A stretch of DNA of 46,389 nucleotides from Flavobacteriaceae bacterium (GCA_013215105.1 JABSPL010000152.1:1-46389), one strand, 5' to 3'; numbered from the stretch's first letter, positions 34,860 to 44,837 are shown. Notes: generated by a model not told the origin, from the letters alone. Translations and numbers: made by a program.

Positions 34860-35552
34860 ATGATACACGAATTAACTTCAGAAGAGCAAAAATCAGCAGT
34901 TGCTTCTTTTATGAATAAAGTATATGGTTGGATGTCGATAGCCTTAGCCATAACCGCACTTACTGCTATGTATATAGCTTCAGATGCTGATCTTATAATG
35001 ACTATAATTAGTAATAAATTACTTTATTATGGATTGTTTTTCGCTCAAATAGGTCTGGTTTGGTATATCTCAGGGTCTATCGATAAAATATCGGCAGAGA
35101 AAGCTACTTTGCTTTATTTGGCTTATTCTATGCTGTTAGGTGTTACACTTTCTATAATATTCATTATTTATACTAGCGAATCGATAGCGTCTACTTTTAT
35201 GGTTACCGCACTTACTTTCGGAGCAATGAGTCTTTATGGTTTTACTACCAAAAAGGACCTTACATCTTTAGGTAGCTTTGCTTTTATGGCTCTTATAGGT
35301 CTCATAATAGCGACTGTTGTAAATATGTTTTTGCAGAGTTCTATGCTTAATTATATCATAGGTTATGCAGGTGTTCTTATATTTGTAGCGCTTACTGCTT
35401 ACGATACTCAGAAGATAAAAAAAATGGCAATAAGAGGTTTTAACGATGCTGAACAAGAGAAAAAAGGAGCTATAATGGGAGCTTTGACTCTTTATTTGGA
35501 CTTTATAAATCTGTTTTTGTTTATGTTGAGGTTTTTAGGAGATAGGAAATAA
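34860..35552 (+). CDS. Bax inhibitor-1/YccA family membrane protein
   Basis: 230 aa, seven membrane helices. Hallmarks: VYGWMSIALAITALTAMYIA at the first helix, and the C-terminal TAYDTQKIKKMA and GALTLYLDFINLFLFMLR with the paired Asp residues of the pH-sensitive latch. Acts as a calcium-leak channel in studied homologues (BsYetJ). Followed by a terminator. Confidence 0.95.
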   Translation: MIHELTSEEQKSAVASFMNKVYGWMSIALAITALTAMYIASDADLIMTIISNKLLYYGLFFAQIGLVWYISGSIDKISAEKATLLYLAYSMLLGVTLSIIFIIYTSESIASTFMVTALTFGAMSLYGFTTKKDLTSLGSFAFMALIGLIIATVVNMFLQSSMLNYIIGYAGVLIFVALTAYDTQKIKKMAIRGFNDAEQEKKGAIMGALTLYLDFINLFLFMLRFLGDRK

Positions 35553-35563
35553 TAAAATAAACT

Positions 35564-35607
35564 AAAAACACATCATAGATAGTTAGTTCTATGTATGATG
35601 TGTTTTT
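35564..35607. terminator. Hairpin terminator after BI-1 gene
   Basis: Arms 35564-35577 and 35594-35607 (14 bp) with T-rich run to 35610. Serves the + gene and could act on the convergent lipoprotein gene. Confidence 0.8.
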
Positions 35608-35689
35608 TTTATGCCTGAAAATTAATAATATTAATTCAAATAGCGATGATTACCCATGGTGTACTTGAAAAATTTCTTTTGAAATATCC

Positions 35690-37648
35690 CTATGTAGGGT
35701 CGCTAATATTAATGGTGATAGAATATTGTGTTTCAGTCATAATATCAGAGACTAAAGATAGGTAAAATGTTATAGGCGTTCCATCTATAAAATTACTACT
35801 TAGAGGCTCATTTATTAATTTAGCCCCTTGTACAGCGTCTTCAAACAGATAATATATACCTTCTATACTAGTTTTAAGTAACAAAGTACTAAGGTCAGTT
35901 CCATGAGGAACTGTGAAAACTATATTATTATCGGTAAACACTCCTTGATAGTTGTTTCCTCCTGAAATACCTAATGTAAGCTCGGTAAGCGCAGGGGTAG
36001 CAGGTTCTCCTATGTTAATGGTAATAGAATATTGAACTTTGTTATCTGTGTCTGTTTTTGAAGTTAACGTGAATGTTTTTGGAACTCCCTCAGAAAATGA
36101 GTTGACTACAGTGTCGCCTGACGTTATTACAGAAGGATTCTCTATTCCATCTTCTGTCAAATTAGCATCCATATTTACAATATTAAGATGTTCAAAGGTA
36201 GGACTAAGACTGATCCCTGAACCATGGGGAACTGTAAAGACTATGTTATTTTCTGTAAATACACCTATTACTGAATTGTTTCTTTCTGAAAAACCTGAAA
36301 GAGTAAGTTCATTCATTACAGGAAGAATAGGTTTTTCTACGTTGACAGTTATAAGGTATTCTATACTACTTTCGAAGTCATATTTGTCATGAAGTGTAAA
36401 TGATTTAGGTTCTCCATCAACAAATGAATTATCCATAGTATAACCAAATTCTACGAATACCATGGCTCCGCCAAAACTTCTTCCGGTTTCATATAATCCT
36501 AGATCAGGATGTATATTATTAGAGCTAGTTAAACTACCAATATTTGTTCCATAGGGAACTGTAATATCTATGTTGTTTCCTGTAAATACTCCTTCGTATA
36601 TCTCACTTGGAGAAAGTGAAAGTGCAAACGCGTTAAGTTCCAGTGGGGTGTTAATAAGAGAGAAGGTTATGCTACATTCCTGAGAATTTATGTTGAGTGA
36701 CTCTGAGGAAAGTGTAAATTTTCTGGGAGTGCCTAAGAGATAACCTCTTATATAATATTCAATTATAGGAGCAGCCGTGCTATTTACCTCTTCTTTAGAT
36801 TCAATCATTACATCATCTGCTGCAGTAGTGGTGCCTACTCCTATTGTAGTTGCTATAAATGTCATAGGATGACTATAATAGTCTTGTTTTGGTAGGTCAA
36901 CATACCTGTCAACTCCATTTGTGCTATGTGCATTATAAGTGAATCCTGGCACGTTAATAACAAGAGTTTTAAGTAATGTTATATATTCTAATTCTTGTAT
37001 CTTAACTTGATATGTTTTTGTTGTTACTTCATCTTGAGCTGTTACAACAAATTCTTTAAATTCTCCATTTACAAAGTCGGTAATAGCAGCCCCTGATCCA
37101 GGAGTTATAGTTGCGTCTCCACTAATAACAGCTGTGGGTATCACATTAGAAATATTAGTTCCGTTAGGGACAGTATAAGTAAGTGTTCCATCAGTATCAT
37201 CTGAAGGAATATAATCAACACCGTCAATATTCAGAGATAAAGAACTAAGAATTGCTTCAGTGTTTTTGTCTTTAATCACTTCTACCACATAAAATACTTC
37301 AGGGTAATCAGTACCTCCATCTTTTTGACTGACAGTAAATTTTACAGGTTCAGTAAAATCAATAGGCTCACTTATGCTTGGCATAATTGTAACTTTGTCT
37401 ATGTCTTCAGATGTTACTTCAATAGGTATCGTAGTAATATCAGTGTCATAAGGCACTCCTATTTTTACGAAATTGGTAAGTACACCATCTATAGTCTCTG
37501 GTTCTATAGATAGTATCCTTCCTCCTATAGATTCATTCAATTGAAAGTTAATAGCAGCTAGCTCTAATGCGCTAGGCTCTACTTCTTCATCACAGCTATA
37601 TGTTACTAATAAGCTTGTTAAAAGTAGGTAAATCATTGTTTTTTTCAT
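35690..37648 (-). CDS. Repeat-rich surface lipoprotein
   Basis: 652 aa. Lipoprotein signal LLLTSLLVTYSC (Cys19). The rest is a chain of about six beta-sandwich repeats of roughly 80-110 residues, each with a NNIVFTVPHGT-like or TYTVPNGTNIS-like turn, a hydrophobic strand pair and an ending QYSITINI or TYQVKIQ. This is the DUF5018/cadherin-like repeat style of Bacteroidota surface proteins. The last two repeats are most alike (GVFTENN.. and GVFTDNN..). Likely a surface stalk or binding protein; ligand unknown. Stands alone, with terminator-like hairpin of the convergent neighbour beyond its 3' end. Confidence 0.85.
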   Translation of the reverse strand: MKKTMIYLLLTSLLVTYSCDEEVEPSALELAAINFQLNESIGGRILSIEPETIDGVLTNFVKIGVPYDTDITTIPIEVTSEDIDKVTIMPSISEPIDFTEPVKFTVSQKDGGTDYPEVFYVVEVIKDKNTEAILSSLSLNIDGVDYIPSDDTDGTLTYTVPNGTNISNVIPTAVISGDATITPGSGAAITDFVNGEFKEFVVTAQDEVTTKTYQVKIQELEYITLLKTLVINVPGFTYNAHSTNGVDRYVDLPKQDYYSHPMTFIATTIGVGTTTAADDVMIESKEEVNSTAAPIIEYYIRGYLLGTPRKFTLSSESLNINSQECSITFSLINTPLELNAFALSLSPSEIYEGVFTGNNIDITVPYGTNIGSLTSSNNIHPDLGLYETGRSFGGAMVFVEFGYTMDNSFVDGEPKSFTLHDKYDFESSIEYLITVNVEKPILPVMNELTLSGFSERNNSVIGVFTENNIVFTVPHGSGISLSPTFEHLNIVNMDANLTEDGIENPSVITSGDTVVNSFSEGVPKTFTLTSKTDTDNKVQYSITINIGEPATPALTELTLGISGGNNYQGVFTDNNIVFTVPHGTDLSTLLLKTSIEGIYYLFEDAVQGAKLINEPLSSNFIDGTPITFYLSLVSDIMTETQYSITINISDPT

Positions 37649-37900
37649 TTTTTATTTTTTAATTTAATACCTATCAAATGTATAAAATATTTAATAAAAG
37701 ACAAAGAAAAGGTTTGATAAATTATATTAACTAAAAAGTTTACTTTGTTTTAGTTAATGCCTCAAGTTTATATTTCTAAAACAGAACTTACTTTACTGTG
37801 TAAGCGTATAATTTCATATTACATGCTTAGATATAATTCAGAAACAAAACGCTACTATTATTAAATCCTATTGTTATATCTTTACCCAAAAAATATATAG

Positions 37901-39766
37901 ATGAATCTATTATCAGTAGAAAATATAAGTAAGTCATTTAGCGATAAGCCATTGTTCGAGAATCTCTCATTTGGAATAAATAAGGGACAAAAGATTGCCT
38001 TTATGGCAAAAAACGGATCAGGGAAAACAACATTATTGAAAATAATAATGGGTAAGGAGACTCCTGACGAAGGACAGGTTGTTTCTCGTAAAGGAATTAG
38101 TATAGTTCATTTGGAACAAGACGAGACTTTCGATGAAGAGTCAACTATAGAAGAAATAGTTTTTAAAACTGATAATCCTGTAGTTGAGGTTATAGCTAAG
38201 TACGAAAAAGCTATACTAGACCCTGAGAAAAGTGATGCTTTACAAGAAGCTATGGAGCAAATGGAAGCATTTGATGCTTGGGATTTTGAATCGAAATACA
38301 AGCAAGTACTATCTAAACTGAAATTAGATGATGTAAATGTTAAAATATCGAAACTATCGGGAGGGCAGAGAAAAAGGCTAGGTCTGGCTTGTGCTTTGTT
38401 GAAAAGACCTGATTTGTTGATACTTGATGAGCCAACCAATCACCTTGACTTGGAGATGATAGAATGGTTAGAGGTTTTTTTGAGAAAAGAAAAAATGACT
38501 CTTTTTATAGTTACTCACGACCGTTATTTCTTGGAAAGAGTTTGTGATGAAATATTAGAACTAGACCAAGGTGTTCTTCATCATTATAAAGGTAATTATT
38601 CTTATTTTGTAGAAAAAAAACAACAAAGATTAGATATAGAGCAAGTTACTTTAGGTAAAGTAAAGAATTTGTTCAAAAAGGAACTTGATTGGATGCGTCG
38701 TCAGCCAAAAGCGAGAACGACTAAGTCAAAATCGAGAATTGAAGATTTTAAACATATAGAGGAGGCTGCCAAAAAACGTAGAGATGACCATAAAGTACAA
38801 CTAGAAATAGATGTAAAAAGGTTGGGTAATAAAATAGCCGAACTACACAATATATCTATGTCTTTCCCTGATAAGAAAATAGTTGAAGACTTCAGATATA
38901 TATTCAAAAAAGGAGAGCGTATAGGTATAATAGGAGAGAACGGAAGCGGTAAATCGACCTTCTTGAATATACTAACAGGAGGTTTGCCTTTGAGTAAAGG
39001 TAGAATAGAAATAGGAGAAACAGTTAAATTCGGGTACTACACCCAAAAGGGATTGACAGTGCCTAAAGGAATGAAACTGATAGAACTTATAAAAGAATTT
39101 GGAGAGTATATTCCTCTTAAAAAAGGACATCAAATATCAGCAGGGCAGTTGTTAGAGAAGTTTCTTTTTAGTAGAAAAAAACAATATGACTTTATAGAAA
39201 AACTAAGTGGAGGTGAATTGAAAAGGTTGTACTTATGTACAGTACTTATACAAAACCCTAATTTCTTGGTGTTGGATGAGCCTACTAACGATCTGGATAT
39301 AGATACTTTGACTGTCTTGGAAAATTTCTTGTTAGATTTTCCTGGGAATTTGATAGTAGTGACGCATGACAGGTACTTTATGGATAAGATAGTTGATAGT
39401 CTTTTTGTGTTTAAAGGAGACGGTAAAATAGAAGGTTTCCCTGGTAACTATAGTGATTATAGAGCCTATGAAGATTCTTTGCCTAAAGAATCGGCTAAAA
39501 AAGCTGTAAAAAAAGTAGTAGAAGTAAAACAGGTTGATGTTCCCAAAAAATCTATGAGTAGAGATTTGCAAAAGGAATATAAAAGACTGGAAAATGATAT
39601 AAGTAAGTTAGAAAAAAAGAAGGAATCTATAGAAAAGGAGTTTGAAACAGCTAGTTTTTCTCAAGAAGAGATAAGTGATAAATCGAAAGAATTGGAAGAA
39701 ACAATAGCTCAGATAGACTCTAAGGAGGAGAGATGGTTAGAGTTGGGAGATGAATATGGTTTGTAG
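37901..39766 (+). CDS. ABC-F family ATPase
   Basis: 621 aa with two NBDs and no membrane segment. First Walker A reads AKNGSGKT (36-43), with Ala in place of the usual first Gly; first signature LSGGQRKRLG and LLILDEPTNHLD. Linker with basic helices (about 240-305), second Walker A GENGSGKST, signature LSGGELKRLY, and FLVLDEPTNDLD. A Lys/Glu-rich coiled coil (about 545-615) ends the protein, as in Uup-type members. These act on the ribosome; some give antibiotic protection. The Uup-like layout favours a housekeeping role. Confidence 0.93.
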   Translation: MNLLSVENISKSFSDKPLFENLSFGINKGQKIAFMAKNGSGKTTLLKIIMGKETPDEGQVVSRKGISIVHLEQDETFDEESTIEEIVFKTDNPVVEVIAKYEKAILDPEKSDALQEAMEQMEAFDAWDFESKYKQVLSKLKLDDVNVKISKLSGGQRKRLGLACALLKRPDLLILDEPTNHLDLEMIEWLEVFLRKEKMTLFIVTHDRYFLERVCDEILELDQGVLHHYKGNYSYFVEKKQQRLDIEQVTLGKVKNLFKKELDWMRRQPKARTTKSKSRIEDFKHIEEAAKKRRDDHKVQLEIDVKRLGNKIAELHNISMSFPDKKIVEDFRYIFKKGERIGIIGENGSGKSTFLNILTGGLPLSKGRIEIGETVKFGYYTQKGLTVPKGMKLIELIKEFGEYIPLKKGHQISAGQLLEKFLFSRKKQYDFIEKLSGGELKRLYLCTVLIQNPNFLVLDEPTNDLDIDTLTVLENFLLDFPGNLIVVTHDRYFMDKIVDSLFVFKGDGKIEGFPGNYSDYRAYEDSLPKESAKKAVKKVVEVKQVDVPKKSMSRDLQKEYKRLENDISKLEKKKESIEKEFETASFSQEEISDKSKELEETIAQIDSKEERWLELGDEYGL

Positions 39767-39785
39767 GTAAGCTTATATAATAAAT

Positions 39786-39820
39786 AAAAAAGGGTTCGTA
39801 TTGTTTACGAACCCTTTTTT
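39786..39820. terminator. 15-bp bidirectional terminator
   Basis: Arms 39786-39800 and 39806-39820 pair perfectly with A-tract and T-tract on the two sides. It serves the convergent ABC-F and DksA-like genes and ends 2 nt before the latter's stop. Confidence 0.85.
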
Positions 39821-39821
39821 G

Positions 39822-40214
39822 TTATTGTCTATCTAATTCTTTTTTAGCATCTATGCTTAGTGTAGCATGTGGTACTAGTTTTAGTCTTTCTTTTTGTATT
39901 AATCTGCCTGTAGCCCTGCATATTCCGTATGTTTTATTTTCGATACGTTGTAATGCTGATTCTAGGTTTTTAATAAATTTTTCTTGTCTAATAGCAAGCT
40001 TAGTATTTGCTTCTTTAGCAGAAGATTCGGCTCCTTCTTCAAAACTTTTGAAAGTAGGTGAAGTGTCATCGGTTCCGTTGCCTTCCCCGTTTTTGTACAT
40101 GCTTTTTAGCAAGTTTAAGTCTTCTTTGGCTTTGTTAAGTTTGAATAATATTATCTCTCTAAATTCATCTAAGGCTATATCAGAGTATCTTTGTTGTAAT
40201 GTTTCGTCTAGCAT
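39822..40214 (-). CDS. DksA/TraR-like protein lacking zinc cysteines
   Basis: 130 aa: coiled-coil hairpin (about residues 15-90) followed by the zinc-finger region YGICRATGRLIQKERLKLVPHATL. Of the four zinc cysteines of DksA only the first remains; the CxxC partner and the second pair are Thr, Ser and Ala. Such degenerate versions are typical of Flavobacteriia. It probably still reaches into the RNA polymerase secondary channel. It follows ileS by 11 nt and is therefore co-transcribed. Confidence 0.88.
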   Translation of the reverse strand: MLDETLQQRYSDIALDEFREIILFKLNKAKEDLNLLKSMYKNGEGNGTDDTSPTFKSFEEGAESSAKEANTKLAIRQEKFIKNLESALQRIENKTYGICRATGRLIQKERLKLVPHATLSIDAKKELDRQ

Positions 40215-40225
40215 ATTTATATATT

Positions 40226-43200
40226 TTAAATTATTTTATGTATTTGAAGATGTGTTTTGATATCGTCAAATTCTACTAGGGTGCTGTCATTAATATCCAT
40301 ATTGTTGTCAAATAATAAATTATCTGACAATGTTTCGGTTTTTATATAATCAATATTTTTCAACAAAGCATTTTCTATTACAGTGTTGTTTTCTATATTT
40401 ATATTTATTTTGTCTGTTACTTCTAAACCAGAATTTTTTCTCAAATTCTGAATTCTATTTACAAATTCCCTAGCTATACCTTCGTTTTTTAATTCTTCAT
40501 TTATTTGTATGTCTAAAGCAATAGTCAAACTATTATTGTTAGCTACTAGCCATCCTTCTATATCTTGAGATGATATTTCAAACTCATCAAGGGTTAAAGA
40601 TACTTGTTTTTTGTCGATTTCTATATTAATACTTTTGTTTTTTTCTAAAAAAGCAATATCATCTTTGTTAAACTTAGCTACAGCTTGCGAAACGAAACGC
40701 ATGTTTTTACCAAACTTAGGTCCTAAAACTTTAAAATTAGGTTTTATACTTTTTACTAATATATCGGATGCATCGTCTATAAGTTCTATAGCTTTTATAT
40801 TCACCTCTGATTTTATCAGCTCAGCAACTGCCATTATATCGTCACGGTCCTGCTGGTCAGATACTGGTATCATAATACGTTGTAAAGGCTGACGAACTCT
40901 AAGGCTTTCTTTCTTACGAAGAGACAATACCATAGATGATATCTGCTGAGCCTTATTCATTTTTCTTTCCAAACTCTCATCTATAAGACTAGCATCAGAC
41001 ACAGGGAAATCTTCCAAATGCACCGATTCTTTACCTTCTACTTTAGTGTTTTCTATCAAATCTAAATACAGCCTTTCCATAAAGAACGGAGCTATAGGTG
41101 CTGATAATTTAGAAATAGTAAGCATACAAGTAAACAAAGTCTGGTAAGCAGATATTTTGTCTTCTTGATACTCTCCTTTCCAAAATCTTCTACGGCTAAG
41201 ACGAACAAACCAGTTACTAAGGTGTTCTCCTACGAAGTTTTGTATATCTCTCGCAGCTTTGGTAGACTCATAATTATTAAAACTATCATCAACTTTAGCT
41301 ATAAGGCTGTTAAGTTCCGAAAGTACCCAACGGTCTATCTCAGGTCTTTTTTCTATATCAACTTCTTTTTCACTATAATCAAAACCATCTATATTGGCAT
41401 ATAAAGCAAAGAAAGAATAAGTGTTATAAAGAGTTCCGAAGAACTTACGTCTTACTTCTTCTACACCTGCCATGTCAAACTTTAGGTTGTCCCAAGGGTT
41501 AGCATTCGATATCATATACCAACGTATAGCGTCAGGGCCATGGTCTTCAAGAGCTTTGAAAGGGTCTATAGTATTACCTAGTCTTTTTGACATTTTCTTA
41601 CCTGTTTTGTCAAGTACAAGTCCGTTAGAAACCACGTTTTTGTAAGCAACAGAATCGAAAACCATACCAGCTATAGCATGTAAAGTATAGAACCATCCAC
41701 GAGTTTGGTCAACACCCTCGGCTATAAAGTCGGCAGGGAAAAATTTATTTTCGTCTATTTGCTCTTTGTTCTCGAACGGGTAATGCCATTGTGCATAAGG
41801 CATAGATCCAGAGTCGAACCATACATCAATAAGATCGGCCTCTCTGTTCATTGCTTTTCCGCTAGGGCTTACAAGTACTATTTTGTCAACTATATTTTTG
41901 TGTAAATCAACTTTTTCGTAGTTTAGGTCGCTCATATTACCTATTTCGAACTCGTCGAAAGGATCAGTTTCCATATATCCCTTATCTAAACTCGTAGTTA
42001 TTTCTTTTTTCAAAGTTTCAACAGAGTCTATCATTATTTCTTCGGTTCCATCCTCGGTTCTCCATATAGGCAGAGGAATTCCCCAGTACCTAGAACGAGT
42101 TAGATTCCAGTCGTTAGCGTTTTTTAGCCAGTTACCAAAACGACCTTCTCCAGTTGATTTAGGTTTCCAGTTAATGCTTTTATTTAACTCAAACAAATCA
42201 TCTCTTTTGTCGGTTACTTTTATAAACCAAGAGTCAAGAGGATAATACAAAATAGGCTTGTCAGTTCTCCAACAATGAGGATAACTGTGCTTATATTTTT
42301 CTACAACGAAAGCTTTATTTTCGGTTTTTAACTTTATAGCTATTTCTACATCTACCGATCTTTCGGGAGCTTCACCATCGTTATAATATTCGTTTTTTAC
42401 ATATTTACCTGCAAACTCACCCATTTCTTTGGTGAATTTACCTTGCAAGTCAACCAAAGGAACAGGATTGTTGTTTTGGTCAAGTACTAGCATAGGAGGT
42501 ACTTCGGGAGTAGCTTGCTTAGCCACCATAGCATCATCGCTACCAAAAGTAGGAGCGGTGTGTACTATACCAGTACCATCTTCGGTAGTTACGAAATCAC
42601 CAGCTATAATTCTAAAAGCATTTTCTGGGTTTTCGTAAGGAAGAGTGTAAGGTAACAATTGCTCGTATTTGTTTTCTAGCAAATCGGCTCCTTTACAAGT
42701 TTTGGCTACGAAAAAAGGTATTTTCTTATCCTCTTTGCTGTAGTTTTCTAATTCCTCTTTAGAATTAACTTGTATATATTTCTTACCAAATTGCTTACTT
42801 ACTAGTTTTTCGGCAAGTATAAGGTTGTTGTACTCAAATGTGTATTGATTGTAAGTTTGTACTAGTACATAGTCTATTTTTTTACCAACAGTAAGTGCAG
42901 TATTCGAAGGTAAAGTCCAAGGAGTAGTAGTCCAAGCAAGGAAATAAGTATTTCCTTCGGTTACAAATGGGCTGTATAGGCTATCTTTTATTACTTTGAA
43001 CTGAGCGACTATAGTAGTATCGGTTATGTCTTGATAAGCACCAGGTTGATTTATTTCGTGAGAACTAAGCCCTGTACCCGCTTTTGGTGAATATGGTTGT
43101 ATAGTGTAACCTTTGTACATCAGCTTTTTGTTGTATAACTGAGCCAATAGCCACCAAACGGTTTCCATATATTTCGATTTGTAGGTTATATATGGGTTTT

Positions 43201-43639
43201 CCATATCTACCCAGTAACCTATTTTTTCGGTAAGGTCGTTCCAAACGTCGGTGTATTTAAGTACTGCTTTTTTACAAGCTTCATTATACTCCTCTACCGA
43301 TATTTTGTTACCTATGTCTTCTTTGGTTATTCCTAACTCTTTTTCGACACCTAATTCTACGGGTAGTCCGTGAGTGTCCCAACCAGCTTTTCTTTTGACT
43401 TGGAAGCCTTTCATGGTTTTGTACCTAGGAAAAATATCTTTGATAGTTCTTCCCATGACGTGATGAATACCAGGCATTCCGTTAGCCGAAGGAGGTCCTT
43501 CGAAGAAAATAAAAGGCTTATTTGCGTCTCTGCTGTCAATACTTTTCTTGAAAATATCTTCTTTTTTCCAAAAATCTAAAGTTTGTTTGGCAACATTGGT
43601 TAAGTCTAATCCTTTGTATATTCTGAATTTACTGGTCAT
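40226..43639 (-). CDS. ileS: Isoleucyl-tRNA synthetase, IleRS2-type with GxHH signature
   Basis: 1137 aa, long type 2 (eukaryote-like) IleRS. Signature: G57-I58-H59-H60 where class I enzymes normally have HxGH; KMSKR appears as KKMSKRLGN in the second half. Editing domain (CP1) with TTPWTLPSNTAL and GIVHTAPTFGSDDA is complete, as are the anticodon-binding and C-terminal domains. The GxHH swap is the one reported for IleRS2 enzymes with extreme mupirocin resistance. Transcribed with the DksA-like gene. Cytoplasmic, charges tRNA-Ile. Confidence 0.97.
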   Translation of the reverse strand: MTSKFRIYKGLDLTNVAKQTLDFWKKEDIFKKSIDSRDANKPFIFFEGPPSANGMPGIHHVMGRTIKDIFPRYKTMKGFQVKRKAGWDTHGLPVELGVEKELGITKEDIGNKISVEEYNEACKKAVLKYTDVWNDLTEKIGYWVDMENPYITYKSKYMETVWWLLAQLYNKKLMYKGYTIQPYSPKAGTGLSSHEINQPGAYQDITDTTIVAQFKVIKDSLYSPFVTEGNTYFLAWTTTPWTLPSNTALTVGKKIDYVLVQTYNQYTFEYNNLILAEKLVSKQFGKKYIQVNSKEELENYSKEDKKIPFFVAKTCKGADLLENKYEQLLPYTLPYENPENAFRIIAGDFVTTEDGTGIVHTAPTFGSDDAMVAKQATPEVPPMLVLDQNNNPVPLVDLQGKFTKEMGEFAGKYVKNEYYNDGEAPERSVDVEIAIKLKTENKAFVVEKYKHSYPHCWRTDKPILYYPLDSWFIKVTDKRDDLFELNKSINWKPKSTGEGRFGNWLKNANDWNLTRSRYWGIPLPIWRTEDGTEEIMIDSVETLKKEITTSLDKGYMETDPFDEFEIGNMSDLNYEKVDLHKNIVDKIVLVSPSGKAMNREADLIDVWFDSGSMPYAQWHYPFENKEQIDENKFFPADFIAEGVDQTRGWFYTLHAIAGMVFDSVAYKNVVSNGLVLDKTGKKMSKRLGNTIDPFKALEDHGPDAIRWYMISNANPWDNLKFDMAGVEEVRRKFFGTLYNTYSFFALYANIDGFDYSEKEVDIEKRPEIDRWVLSELNSLIAKVDDSFNNYESTKAARDIQNFVGEHLSNWFVRLSRRRFWKGEYQEDKISAYQTLFTCMLTISKLSAPIAPFFMERLYLDLIENTKVEGKESVHLEDFPVSDASLIDESLERKMNKAQQISSMVLSLRKKESLRVRQPLQRIMIPVSDQQDRDDIMAVAELIKSEVNIKAIELIDDASDILVKSIKPNFKVLGPKFGKNMRFVSQAVAKFNKDDIAFLEKNKSINIEIDKKQVSLTLDEFEISSQDIEGWLVANNNSLTIALDIQINEELKNEGIAREFVNRIQNLRKNSGLEVTDKININIENNTVIENALLKNIDYIKTETLSDNLLFDNNMDINDSTLVEFDDIKTHLQIHKII

Positions 43640-43884
43640 CTTAGGTGTTTGTTATATTAAAAGTGCGAATTTACATATTTTATTATTGTTTCCAATGGAA
43701 TTTAAAATTTAAGATGTACTAAAAATAAAATCCAGAGAAATTCACAAAAGGACATGAAAGTGTTTGTAATTTACAATCTTTTAAGGATTGTAAATTATAA
43801 TTTTGTATAAAAATAAAATTATAAAAAAAAAGAATTTGGAATTGTACAATATTACTGTATTGTACTTTTGGTTGTGAAAAGGAA
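43640..43884. other. AT-rich interval with small inverted repeats
   Basis: Two successive palindromes: 43768-43778 with 43786-43796 (11 bp), and 43797-43804 with 43815-43822 (8 bp). Two copies of ATTGTAC follow near 43842 and 43858. No T-tract; could be operator or end-of-fragment scars near the orphan beta-helix piece. Confidence 0.35.
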
Positions 43885-44343
43885 GTGACTTATGCCTCTG
43901 GCTTTGCAGGAGTTGTTGAATATATACTTTATGTAGATGGGGGGGGCGGAAATGATGGAAAAAATGGTGAAAATTGGGAAAATGCTTTTGCTAGTGTTAA
44001 AAAGGTCTTGGAAAACAATAGTGTAACTAAAATATACGTAGCAGGAGGAGTTTATAAATATGATGAGGGTGGAAGCTTGAATATAGATATACCAGTAGAA
44101 ATATATGGGGGTTTTATACCTGAGTTAGACAAAACAAGTATAGAAGCAAGGAATGAAAGAATAACTATAGGTACTAATTTGAGGTCTTCGGTTTTGGAGG
44201 GTTGTTATAGAGTTAATCTTGATATTAAATTCTTTGATAGTTATGAAAAGGGGAATGAAGATGGAAGTGGTAATGAATATGCATATGGCGCTTTTGTAAA
44301 AACAGCAGCCAGGAGTGGCGATCAAGAGATTGATTCGGAATAA
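43885..44343 (+). pseudogene. N-terminal fragment of beta-helix surface protein
   Basis: 152 aa from GTG. YILYVDGGGGNDGKNGENWE then AFASVKKVLENNSVTKIYVAGGVYK and VEIYGGFIPELDKTS match the first turns of right-handed beta-helix (pectate-lyase-like) surface proteins. It has no signal peptide, no ATG and stops after about 150 residues, where intact relatives have hundreds more. Ends at a hairpin terminator. Most likely a decayed gene; a short free-standing protein is possible but less likely. Confidence 0.55.
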
Positions 44344-44361
44344 TATTAATATTTTATATAG

Positions 44362-44393
44362 AAAAGGCTCTTTACATTTATAGAGAGCCTTTT
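44362..44393 (+). terminator. Hairpin terminator
   Basis: AAAAGGCTCT at 44362-44371 pairs with AGAGCCTTTT at 44384-44393, followed by TT. Confidence 0.75.
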
Positions 44394-44423
44394 TTGGTTA
44401 TATTTGGCATATAATACATAAAT

Positions 44424-44837
44424 ATGGAAGTAAAACTAATAAGAAAAAACAAAGCAGTTCATTTTGAAGCTGTAAACCAGAATAATCTGAAAATTAATAT
44501 GGATGGCCCTGATTCTATAGGAGGCGAAAATAAGGGATTTAGTCCTATGGAATTATTGATTAGCGGTGTTGCGGGCTGTGCGGGTATAGATGTTGTTATG
44601 ATACTAGAGAAGCAAAAGCAGAAACTAGAAGACTTAGAGATAACAGTAAAAGCAGTCAGAAATACGCCTGGTACTGGTTTTATAGAAAGTATAACTTTGC
44701 ATTTTGATGTATGGGGATATGTGTTGCCTAACAAACTAGAAAAAGCAATAGAATTGTCAATAGATAAATACTGTTCTGCTATTTTGTCTTTGAAAAAGGA
44801 TATAGATATATTGACGACTTATAAAATACATGAATAG
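44424..44837 (+). CDS. OsmC/Ohr-family protein
   Basis: 137 aa. The GCAGIDVV motif holds the first reactive Cys (C52) and DKYCSA the second (C117); FSPMELLISGVAG before the first is typical. Thiol-dependent reduction of organic hydroperoxides in well-studied members; this one is OsmC-like rather than clearly Ohr. Single gene with its own leader. Confidence 0.93.
   Translation: MEVKLIRKNKAVHFEAVNQNNLKINMDGPDSIGGENKGFSPMELLISGVAGCAGIDVVMILEKQKQKLEDLEITVKAVRNTPGTGFIESITLHFDVWGYVLPNKLEKAIELSIDKYCSAILSLKKDIDILTTYKIHE

Noticed and set aside
37901-39766. ABC-F protein as an antibiotic-resistance (ARE) determinant
   Set aside because: Layout with C-terminal coiled coil resembles Uup-type housekeeping members and there is no mobile or resistance context.
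39853-40260. 135-codon plus-strand frame opposite the DksA-like gene
   Set aside because: Cys/Ser/Leu-rich shadow of a coiled-coil coding strand, with no signal or domain.
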